Shown here piece after piece: positions 1-9,217 of a stretch of DNA of 64,000 bases. The stretch is from Hemerocallis citrina (lineage: Eukaryota > Streptophyta > Magnoliopsida > Asparagales > Asphodelaceae): assembly GCA_017893485.1 (NCBI GenBank), contig CM030360.1:150297147-150361146 (forward strand), given 5' to 3'. The notes under the pieces are model-generated. The model did no database searches. It was not told where the DNA came from and saw only the letters and a program-made list of their open reading frames with translations. Position numbers and translations under genes: made by a program. Numbering within the stretch: the stretch's first letter is position 1; the number at the start of each line of letters is the position of its first letter.

Positions 1-379
1 ATTAAAAATTTGGGAAAATTTATTAAAAATTCTAAAAAATGATTATAAAGTTGGGGAAATATTTTTGAGCCTCTGGATAAATAATTATTGGTTAGAATAA
101 TTAATTAGTGCTCTCGGAAAAACAAATTAGCGCTTTGCAAAATTGAATAAATGATTCGAAAAATAATTGAAAAATCGAGAAAAATCGTCAAAAATCGTCA
201 AAAATCCAGAAGAGCCTAAGAACAATCTTGGGCGTATTACCCACTCAGAAAAAAACCGTTACCTCTCGAACAAGATTCGAACCCCCTTTAAGAACTCCGA
301 TAAAGTCCTGTACACCATTGAAACAGCAAAACTACTCCCCAATGGCTGTAGCAAACAGTCTTTAGGAGTGGGGGTCTCG
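1..379 (+). mobile_element. 3' non-coding end of a Tat-type Ty3/gypsy element
   Basis: AT-rich sequence with no credible gene. It resembles 53210-53635, which lies just before another LTR of the same family, in both its AT-rich part and its last 100 bases (the 'gaactccgataaa' block, then a purine-rich 'aggagtggggg' run). That run, directly before the LTR at 380, fits a polypurine tract. I read this as the 3' untranslated end of a retroelement whose body lies outside the window. The short ORF at 167-382 has no family features. Confidence 0.6.
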
Positions 380-955
380 TGATATGGCTAAAAATGGATT
401 AAATCAGAACCGTTCAAATTGGGCACGAATCTTAAAGTTTACAGGGGCGAAACGGTAATCTCATCTACAAACAGGTCCGAAATGGGAACTGGGTCTCTTC
501 TCTAGGGCCCAACAACCCACGAACGGATCTAATCAACTGGGTACGGGTCCCAACCCGTTAAGAGACGGTTCAGGAGGATATGGAGAAATCTTGATCCGTC
601 CTTATCCTTAGGAGGTGGTTCTAACCACTTCTATCCAGCCACACCAGGAAGTAGAGATTCGTTCTTATCTCGAAGCAGATCCCCACGGCGACTATAAACC
701 TCCTACCTCCTACCGTTATAAGGTGATCACTCTTTGCCTACCTAAAGTTTTTTGAAATTCTTTTCTGAGTATTGACAAGAGCGTTGGAGGGTTCGTCGCT
801 GGGATCAACCCCGGTGTTTCGAACTTTGTGCAGGTCAGCGACAGCACCAAGGAGCAAGCTTATCAACAGCCGAAGTAGTCAGGTTTGACCTCTTCGATTC
901 CTTACGAACTCACAAATTCATCTGATTGTCCCCTATACCGAAATTAGTGGCAACA
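380..955 (+). repeat. Ty3/gypsy (Tat-type) LTR, copy 1 of a tandem pair
   Basis: Starts tgatatggctaaaa and ends gtggcaaca. It has the family blocks 'aggggcgaaacggtaat', 'gactataaa' (TATA-like, near 690) and 'gggatcaaccccggtgttt', all shared with the LTRs at 1028, 15233, 37127 and 53636. It is closer to the 37127 LTR than to the 15233/53636 pair, for example in the 'actgggtacgggtccc' block. Confidence 0.75.
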
Positions 956-1027
956 GATACGCCATTGAAACAGCAAAACTACTTCCCAAAGGCTGTAGCA
1001 AACAAGTCTTTAGGAGTGGGGGATCGA
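956..1027 (+). repeat. 72-bp PPT-containing spacer between tandem LTRs
   Basis: This matches bases 309-379, the last stretch of internal element sequence before LTR copy 1, including 'attgaaacagcaaaactact' and the purine-rich run. The unit repeated in tandem is therefore 72 bp of internal sequence plus one LTR, about 648 bp. Confidence 0.7.
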
Positions 1028-1607
1028 TGATATGGTTAAAAATAGGATTAAATCGGAACCGTTCAAATTGGGCACGAATCTTAAAGTTCACAGGGGCAAA
1101 ATGATAATCTCGCCTACAAACGAGTTCGAAATGGGAACTGGGTCTCTTCTCTAGGGCCCAACAACCCACGAACGGATCTGCTCAACTGGGTACGGGTCCC
1201 TAACCCGTTAAGAGACGATTCAGGAGGATATGGAGAAATCTTGCTCCGTCCTTCTTCTTAGGATGTGATTCTAACCACTTCTATCTAGCCACACCGGGTA
1301 GTAGAGATTCGTTGTTATCTCGAAGTAGATCCTCACGGTGACTATAAAAACCCCCCTACCTCTTACCGTTACAAGGTGATCACTCTTTGCCTATCTAAAG
1401 CTTTTTGATATTCTTTTCTGAGTATTGACAAGTGCGTCGGAGGGTTCGTCGCTGGGATCAACCCTGGTGTTTTGAACTTTGTGCAGGTCAGCGGCAGCAC
1501 CAAGGAGCCAGCCTATCAATAGCGGAAGTAGTCAGGTTTGACCTCTTCGATTCCTCACGAACCCACAAATTCATCTGATTGCCCCCACACCGAAATCAGT
1601 GGCAACA
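1028..1607 (+). repeat. Ty3/gypsy (Tat-type) LTR, copy 2 of a tandem pair
   Basis: Second copy of the 380-955 LTR, with many scattered substitutions (tgatatggttaaaa at the start, gtggcaaca at the end). The downstream sequence is a copia remnant, so the gypsy element appears to have landed in that older element. I did not find a target duplication, because the left end is outside the window. Confidence 0.75.
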
Positions 1608-2456
1608 GTACTGTTCGCATAAAAGCCAATGATGATCAGAGTGTTGCCTTACAGGAGATAAAACATGTTCTAGACTTGAAAGAAATTCTTATCTCGATTA
1701 GAAGGCTAGACAAAGAGGATATGCCTACTCAGTTGGTAGTGGGGAGTGGTTTATAGCTGCAGGTTTAAGAGTGATTGTAAAAGGAAAGCGTGGGGAAATG
1801 CTGTATTTGCTTAGAGACGTGAGGGGCATTTATCCTGTAGTTGACTCTCAGTCGAAATCGATAGCAGGTTATGTAGCGTGCAACCGAGTTCTTTCAATTG
1901 TGCAGGGGAGGTTACTAATTTAGTAGGAGCTGCTGGCCATGGAAGTGATCCTAGAGGGCAAGACTTTACTGTGGTGATGGTACTTTGCGATATGGCAGAC
2001 GAAGCTTCAAGTCACTCTAGTGAGGTGGAGAGCACTGGTATCGATATGCGGGGTGATGTCGATGAGAGTAACCGAAATGGGACTATAGGGGTTGAACAGT
2101 CTGCGGATAATGTGGAGGTGTCATCCACGGAGACTTCTAGTAAAGAGGTGCATTCTGAGGCTTTGAACCATATCCGGTGTTAATGAAGATTATGCGAGTT
2201 AATGAGTCGTGTAACACGGAATCCGACACTGGAGGTTGTTTCTCCAGTATTCGTGCTCTGTACGATTGGTGGAGCACAACCTTCATGAGGCATTGAAATG
2301 TGGTTGGTGCACTCCACCTGGTGGAGTGACAGATGCGCTCTTTATGAGAGTGGGGAGTACTTGAGTCTTCCATGAAAGTGAAAGATTGACAGAGATAATG
2401 TAAGGTAAAAATTACAATAATTTTGAAGCGTTGTGTATTTAGTCAAAGTGACAGAT
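1608..2456 (+). pseudogene. Ty1/copia protease/pre-integrase remnant and 3' end
   Basis: Read across frames, 1610-1850 gives a run like the segment after the copia protease: TVRIK, then LDLKEILISIRRLD (compare the common copia pattern VPDLKKNLISLGxLD), then VIVKGKRGEMLYLL (compare KGxxxxxLYxL). Stops and frame changes interrupt it. Most of integrase, RT and RNase H is missing. The sequence then runs to 'aaagtgacagat' just before an LTR start at 2457. This is a decayed, internally deleted copia element; the lineage is not certain. Confidence 0.55.
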
Positions 2457-2510
2457 TGTTAGGATTGTGACCTCAAATATACTTAGGCACGGAATACTTG
2501 AAGTAGAAGA
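2457..2510 (+). repeat. Left piece of a copia LTR split by a later insertion
   Basis: Begins tgttaggattgtgacctc after a purine-rich stretch, as a 3' LTR would. It is cut at 2510 by the copia element at 2511-8273, and its continuation starts at 8279. The 5 bases gaaga at 2506-2510 are the target duplication of that insertion. Confidence 0.5.
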
Positions 2511-2777
2511 TGTTGGATATATTGGTATATTCTCTCTATATAAATATAGCACGTGCATATATGTAACACGTGTAATGAACGTACAATTGATTGGATATTG
2601 GAACGCGGGTTTGTGGGCTTATAACCCGATACCCAAACCAGTATTTAGGAATAAATACTGGCTTGTGATAGCAGTCTAGGTATTCCAATTTTGATACCTA
2701 GGGTGAATATCTCAAGCAACTTAGATCTAGAGATAAACCTTAATTTCCCAATTGTTAATTTCTCACAAAACCTAACA
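2511..2777 (+). repeat. C1 5' LTR (267 bp)
   Basis: Direct repeat of 8007-8273. It has a TATA-like 'tctctatataaatata' near 2531. The differences noted are ttat/atat near 2619, cc/ct near 2687, and ctt/ccc in the 'aaacc.taattt' block. The following sequence does not show the usual copia initiator-Met primer site directly at the border. Confidence 0.85.
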
Positions 2778-2886
2778 ATCTTGAGATATCTTAATCTATT
2801 TGTGAGATTAATTAAGAGGGATACCAGTGGTTGTTGAATCCCGTCGGAATCAGTTAGAGCCGCCGTCGTCGTGTTCTTCTTCTTCA

Positions 2887-3039
2887 ATGGCCGCTGCGAT
2901 GAATCTGAGCGGTCTGATCTTCATCTCTGGCATCCTACAGCTGGTGTTGGTCCTCTACGGTGAGTGGCAGGACTCGCACATGGAGGTGCGGTACACCGAC
3001 GTTGACTACCTCGTCTTCTCCGACGCCGCTGACCATTGA
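2887..3039 (+). pseudogene. Captured fragment of GPI mannosyltransferase 1 (PIG-M)
   Basis: From the ATG at 2887 the frame reads a hydrophobic N-terminal segment (about residues 4-20) and then [20 protein letters not shown] and FSDAA. This is the strongly conserved start of PIG-M (PEANUT1 in Arabidopsis), the ER enzyme that adds the first mannose to GPI anchors. The match stops abruptly after FSDAA and is followed by unrelated GC-rich sequence and a stop. It probably represents the 5' part of a first exon, with leader sequence from about 2825. It lies inside C1 between the 5' LTR and the pol traces, so I read it as a transduplicated gene fragment and not a working gene. Confidence 0.75.
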
Positions 3040-4379
3040 CGACCCCCCCGTCGGTTTCGATCGCAGCCCGTCTCCTCCTCCTCGGTCGAATCGCCGCTTG
3101 CTGTCGACCACGGTCGAGGTGTCGACCTGAGTTTCCAGTGAGATTCGAAGTCGCCAGCGACCAGCGAACCTCTCATCCCCTCCTTCTCCGATCGCAGTGG
3201 ACGGCGATCGCATCTCAGGCGCCGACTACGAGATCCTCCCTCTTCTTCACCATTCAATAGATTGGGTCTTGTGTGGAACCCTAATTGAAGAAGACATTGA
3301 AGAGAAATTTTGTATCTCATAAAGATCTGATTGGGTCTGTGTGGAACCCTAATTTGAAGAAGACAGTGAAGGGATTTTGTATCTCATTATCAGATCTGTT
3401 GAGACGCACACAAGGTGTTTGATGATGGGTCTCTTTGGCGCAGAATAGTTTGTTGTTTGGATTTGTTCCCAACAGACATGAGTCTAATCAATTGAAGGGG
3501 AAAAGATGACGAAAGATAAGTTCTTTAATTTCCTCGTATTAAATTCCTGTTAAATATTTTGCTATGTGCTGGAAGTTCAAAACACTCGTTTTAAAATTAT
3601 GTTATGAATTATAGAATTATTATGATGTTAAGTGGTTAAGTTCAAGACTGTATTAATCACTTATTTAAATTAAATACAAGTTGAACAGTTGTTTTGGCTA
3701 TGTGTTAAAACACAATATCTATTTTGATAAGTTAAACTGTATGTTGACTATAAAATTCGGATCTCCAATTAAATTGTTGCTAGAATTAGATTGTGCTAAT
3801 AATTTGTTTAATTGGCTAATCTTTAACAATTTGATGAATGTAGAAACTTTAATGTTACCTACAAATTGTGTATGTTGGAGACGATGGATTTGCATCATGG
3901 TATGATAAGTCTGCACTACGCAGGCTTCTCCATCGAATTCGGAAAACCACTTCTAACTTGAAGTGTCGGTATGATCTACTTTAATTTTCTCAGTATTTTT
4001 CATGTGATGAATGTGTTAACGTTTTGTGCGTTTGATCATGTGATTGAGAGTTTTAGATCATAGTTATTCTCACTCTGGAAAACTAGCATGTTTAGGGTTG
4101 TTAAGTGTTTTATCATACTACGTGTATAGATATTTTGACAAATCCATTGTTTGCAGTTTGTGTGAGGTTACATATTTGCCTCTCTAAAATTTAAAATAAA
4201 ATAAAATTGTATGAGATATATAACAAATGTCTGTAACTTAGGAGAGAGCATCTCTTAATGTAGAATATGACTCTACTAGTTACATTGTGTTCCCTCTCGT
4301 TCATTGTACTGTGTGTGCAAAGTTGAATTATAATATGTTAGTCATTATCTCATTTAGCGTTATGAAGATGATGAAGAAC
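3040..4379 (+). other. C1 interior, no recognisable gene
   Basis: 3040-3260 is GC-rich and may be further captured sequence; no family recognised. Two similar blocks at about 3264-3345 and 3330-3390 ('gtgtggaaccctaatt', 'ttttgtatctcat') are a short direct duplication. The rest is AT-rich. Around 3870-3960 it may be a faint copia gag/protease trace, but I cannot support that firmly. Confidence 0.4.
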
Positions 4380-6960
4380 GAGAAAAGGAAAGAACTTTTT
4401 GCTCAATGTGTTTGAGCTAGTGGACATTGTTAGAACCATTAGAGAAAGCAAATAATTTTTGAAAAATGTGATAGAGTAATTTTGTATTAACTCTTATAAA
4501 GTGCATATATTGTCAATCGTATGTATAAGTTAAGTTTAACAAATGAGGCAATTAATAATAATAGTTCTAATTGTGTTCTTGAACATAGCATAATTGGCTA
4601 AGATTTGAGAACTATATATTAAATTGTTTGTTCTTGTTAAAACTCATAACTCTACTCAATGATACTCCATTAAAATATGACAAATATGAAAGTTGTGCTC
4701 AGATTATAATCATTAGAAAATCTTTTAGTATGGTCTCTAGGAGCACACAACTTCTTGGTCAATACATTCTGATATTTATGATCTCAGTAGCTTTGTGACT
4801 AGATGAGATAATTGTTGGTCAGAAGTATTTTAATCGCTTTTGTAGTTGATTAATATAAGTCTGTCATATATATGAAGAATGAAGCACTTGTTATTCTTAA
4901 CGAATTAAAAATTATAGTTAAATGCTAAAAATCAAGGGTTCAGATTTAATAGAGGTGGTGAATATGTTTTAACAACTTTAGAGAAGTTTGCATTGTGCAT
5001 AATCTCTACCGCACTCTACTTACAACAGTCAAACGGTATTGATAAAAGTTAGAATCAAACACTTAGTGAAATGTTGAATTCTATATTATTGACTGTTGTT
5101 TGTCTTGTGTAATTATGAGTGATGTTGTATTGTTAATCATATCTCTAATGTGTTACTACACTCTAAATTGAATACACCTTGTAAATCATGGTATGAAAAC
5201 ACAAACAGTTTTGTTAAAGTGAAAATGTGTGTTGTGATAGTTTTGTTAGAGTACATGACCCTGGAAGGCCTAAAGTAGGACCTACAACAAATATTTGTGT
5301 GCTTAGAAAGTGCAGAATGTAGCTCTGTGGACAGATGTTAGATCTATCTATTTTGTGTTAGAAGAATCTAGACTTGCAAGTTCTTTGAGGATATGTTCAT
5401 CAAAGATAAATGTATAAAATAATCTAGTCCTACAGACATGTTTAATGATTCACAGTTGGAATCAAGAACTAGCCTTACTGACACTTAAAAACTTGAATGA
5501 CAAATGAGCTAAGAAGAGTCTTTAGTAGACAATGAGATGATTCTGTGTCATACAATAATACTTTAATTTAGTTGATCTGCCGAAAGAGGCTAAAACTATA
5601 GTAAGTAAGTGGGGTTTTGTAGAAGAAACTTAATTTTGATTGTTCAGTAGCAATTTTAATACTTTTTAGTAGCTAATAGATTGACTGAGAAAAATGGGGT
5701 AGATTTATTGTCTACTCACATGTTTGTCATATTGCTACAATAAGTATTCTTCTTACCCTTACATCTATTGAAAATTTTGTCATTCATAAAGAATAATTAA
5801 AAGGCTTTGTACTTAATGTTTTGTAGTGAACAGTTATTGTACTGGAAAGTTTTGAACTAATATGTTTAGTGAACAAGATTTACAATATAGTAAAATCATT
5901 GTATGTTCTTAAAACATGTATAGCCAACAAATAAATAATTTGACAAATTTTTGAAAGAGCCTAGTATATGAATCAAGTAATTCATATCAGTGCCTTCAAC
6001 TTTGTGGTGTGTCAAATATAGTGGCTATTATTTACTTGTTCTATTGATATGCATGTTCTTGGAAGTGACATCTTTATTACAAATGAAGTTAAAATTGTGC
6101 TATCCAAAGATTTCAACATGAAAACCTAGGTACTGTGGACACCATAGGTATAAGGGTGAGTTTTCAGTTGGCAAGGGATAACTCTTAGTCAAACTCATCA
6201 AATCAAAATGTGTTTCAAAAGTGGGATATAGTGATTGAAAGAAAGTGTGTTTTGAAACACCTTATGATTATGATAAAAGGTTGACACCTAATGATGGTGC
6301 AACTATGAGACATGTAGATCATTCTAAAGGAATTGACAGTCTCATGTATACAAAGATCTGCACTAGAATAGACATAGCCTTTGAGGTAGGTATGATCTGC
6401 AGATTCACTAATAATTCCATACACATTTGAGTGCCCTTAAGAGGCTAATGAGATACCTGAGTGGTATTCAAGAGTTTGCTTTGGGCTACTCTAGTCATTC
6501 TTCGAATGAATGACTGATCTGATGCATTATGTTGCTCAGAATTTAGTGAAAGTCGATAACTAGTAGATATGTGTTTACACTAGGAGAAACAGAAATGTTA
6601 TGGAAATAAAAAGCAAACAGGCACTGTGCTATCATCCATAAAATCAGACCTCTATGTGTAATCCTCTGCAGGGGAAAAGGCTGAGTGGATTGAAGAAATT
6701 GTTGCTAGTTATCCATTAAGAAGTTTAAGTAACTCTCTAATTCTGTTATACGACTATCAAGCTACAATGCACTGTAGCTCATAACTCACTCTATAATAGT
6801 AAGAGGAGTATATTAAGGCTTAAAGAAGCCTAGTTGAACTTTCTCATAGATAAAGTGCAATTGCAACAAGTATGGCTAATGCTCTTGCTAAGAGACTTGA
6901 AAGTGATTTAATTATCAAAACTGTGGGGGAAAGTGGAGTTGAAAGCTATTGAGTAAAAAG
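4380..6960 (+). pseudogene. Decayed copia pol (integrase, RT, RNase H) in C1
   Basis: Only short islands survive. Near 4960 a frame reads RGGEY, and 4990-5085 reads like the copia integrase stretch around PYSPQQNG and the following L-E-M-L. Near 6050-6080 a frame resembles the YVDDM region of RT. 6245-6430 (IDSLMYTKICTRIDIAFEVG and on) matches the copia block that usually reads GSLMYxxxCTRPDIAFAVG. 6670-6900 holds traces of the RNase H end (AEKAEWIEE; ANALAKRL). Stops and shifts occur in every part, so no product is possible. Confidence 0.65.
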
Positions 6961-7019
6961 CTTTAACATCCAAGTTGTTTTGAAATTTAGAATCCAATTG
7001 GAGTCATAGAGAAGTTCAA

Positions 7020-7330
7020 ACTTAAGCATCAATTTTAGGCAGTTGACATGTTTTAGATAATTTTGATGATTCGACATAAATTCCACAAATATATAATGTC
7101 ATTCCAATTTTGATGGTATTATATATCTAGGAAATTTACTTAGAATAATCATATTATTCCAATACGAAACATGAAAACTTGTCGATGTGTTTCCGATGAT
7201 TAAATTGTCCTAAATATCATTCCAATTTTGATGATATGTCTTTTATGGATACATGTTTCATTCCAATTTTGATGATTCAATGTTAAACCATGATTGAAAC
7301 GGCAGTCTTTTCATTCCAATATGAAACATA
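7020..7330 (+). repeat. Degenerate short repeats with core cattccaattttgatgat
   Basis: The core 'cattccaattttgatgat' or close forms occur near 7104, 7212 and 7260. A partner motif, 'attccaatatgaaacat' or 'attccaatacgaaacat', occurs near 7158 and 7312. This is an irregular direct-repeat array in the 3' untranslated part of C1. Confidence 0.6.
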
Positions 7331-8006
7331 GTATGGTTCTTGTGTAGAAACTATAAAGTTCATGTATCTTACTTATTAAAGATACTTGATTGTGATGCTT
7401 GCGTTACATTTTTGCTAAGCTAATTATGAATTGTACTAAGTTCTTTTGTGGAACTAGATACTTTGTGAAATTGTTGGAATTCTAAGAGATGTGTCTCTTG
7501 ATATTCTTGTTTTCAATAAGCTAGCAAAGATGGAGGAGTTGAATCTGTCAACATAGATTTCAAAAATAATGATTTATTCAAAATGGAGGAGTAAACATAA
7601 AGCAGTGTGCAACAGTGCAAGGATAGAATTTCAATTTATTTCTTTTGAGAATAAATTAGTCACTTGCTTGGTAAAACTTCTGTTGAGTTTAAGACTCTTG
7701 TGTTCATGAGCTTAAAACTCATATTTTGTTCTTGAAGTTTATTTGTTTTGTTTGATTTTGAAACTATGACAGATTATTCCAGTTGGTTTAGTCTATGTGA
7801 ACTATTCTGAATTGGATATGGTTTGGAACTATTTAATTATATTGGTTTAGTCTTGATTGAACTATTCAGTTTTATAATTCTATTGGTTCTTATGAAACTA
7901 TACCTTTATGATGCTTTTCCTTTATGGACTGCTATCAGCCAGTCAGTTGTATACTGATCTGATGAGATAATCCTGTACTTTATATATTGAGAATATAGGA
8001 GGAGAT

Positions 8007-8273
8007 TGTTGGATATATTGGTATATTCTCTCTATATAAATATAGCACGTGCATATATGTAACACGTGTAATGAACGTACAATTGATTGGATATTGGAAC
8101 GCGGGTTTGTGGGCATATAACCCGATACCCAAACCAGTATTTAGGAATAAATACTGGCTTGTGATAGCAGTCTAGGTATTCTAATTTTGATACCTAGGGT
8201 GAATATCTCAAGCAACTTAGATCTAGAGATAAACCCTAATTTCCCAATTGTTAATTTCTCACAAAACCTAACA
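8007..8273 (+). repeat. C1 3' LTR (267 bp)
   Basis: Partner of the LTR at 2511-2777, with the same length and ends. It is followed by the target duplication gaaga at 8274-8278. Confidence 0.85.
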
Positions 8274-8278
8274 GAAGA

Positions 8279-8799
8279 AGAAGAGGAGACGAAGACAGTA
8301 AGAGAAGACAACATCAAGTAGAAGATGTGCGGCTGAAGAGTTGCGGTCGACCGACCCAAGCTGCTGAGAGTTCTTCGAGTGTACAGGGTTCAACAGAGAA
8401 GGGGACGGTCGATTGTTCAGTCGACCGGTCATGTCTCGGGTGTGGACTTTACACGTTGCGGTCGACCGACGACGGTGCTGTGTGTTATTTGGACTGACGA
8501 GTTTAAGACCCAATAAGATTGATTTGTGTTTGTCCTTTAAGGTTTACTTGAGGGCTATATATATGGCTGTAGACTCTAGGGTTTGTGTGGATCTAGTCCA
8601 TCTTTTAGATCATAACTGATTAGTGAGAATTGATGAGCCATTATCATTGTTCAACTTCAAAAAGGGATTGTGCTGAGTGTTTCAAAGGTGAGGGAGAGAG
8701 ATTGGGAGTTGTAATATCTTTTATAATCTTTGTATTTTTTGGGAAATAAGAAGTACTGATTATTTCTGCATATTGATTGTGTTCTTGTGAGATATTGCA
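8279..8799 (+). repeat. Right piece of the split outer copia LTR (end uncertain)
   Basis: Continues the LTR that starts at 2457. It has a TATA-like 'gctatatatatggct' near 8552 and GC-rich 'gcggtcgaccgacc' motifs. No second LTR copy is in the window, so the right border (a TG...CA-compatible 'gatattgca' near 8799) is a guess. Confidence 0.35.
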
Positions 8800-9217
8800 T
8801 ATATCGTGGTGACTTATTTTTGGTTCATCTAAGTCTTGGTAGTTTCTATTATTTGTGGTGTACTTTTGCTATTAGCACTAGGAGCTGTGGTAGATTCTTC
8901 AACATAGGCATGTTGTTGATTTGGACTTTTTATTACGTTATATATTTTTATCATTGGAAAAAAACTCGATGAAAGCATCTTGGCCCTATAAACTAAAGTT
9001 AAAGATTTGTTTCTTGATTTGTAATTTGAAATCGTAATGTAAAAGCTGTAGGCTCCACTTATAAATATCCGATTCTTGATTTGTAATTAAGTCTTCAAGT
9101 AAAAGTTGTAGGCTCCACTCTCCCTGTTTCTATATGTATGCCATTTCTCACAAAATTTAGAAACAAGAATAGTAGATCCTTGTTAAAAAAAAGAAACAAG
9201 AGTAATATAGATCAACC
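8800..9217 (+). promoter_or_regulatory. Probable GAD promoter and 5' leader
   Basis: A TATA box 'tataaata' lies at 9060-9067, about 150 bp before the GAD start codon. It sits between two copies of a tandem duplication of about 50 bp (9011-9059 and 9073-9119; both contain 'ttcttgatttgtaat' and 'gtaggctccact', 60 bp apart). The 5' leader would run from about 9095 to 9217 and ends 'atcaaccATGg', a good plant start context. Confidence 0.55.

Larger units (their letters stand above)
2511..8273 (+). mobile_element. Ty1/copia element C1, complete ends, dead internal region, captured host exon
   Basis: The two 267-bp LTRs (2511-2777 and 8007-8273) start tgttggatat, end cctaaca and differ at about three positions. 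A perfect 5-bp duplication, gaaga, flanks the element (2506-2510 and 8274-8278). A purine-rich 'aggaggagat' precedes the 3' LTR. The 5.2-kb interior has copia pol only as a faint, stop-ridden trace, and near its 5' end a fragment of a host PIG-M gene. The near-identical LTRs show a recent insertion. The decayed interior means it was almost certainly copied by proteins made elsewhere. Confidence 0.85.

Noticed and set aside
3006..3320. ORFs on both strands after the PIG-M fragment
   Set aside because: GC-rich sequence open in several frames; nothing matches the next exon of PIG-M or another family.
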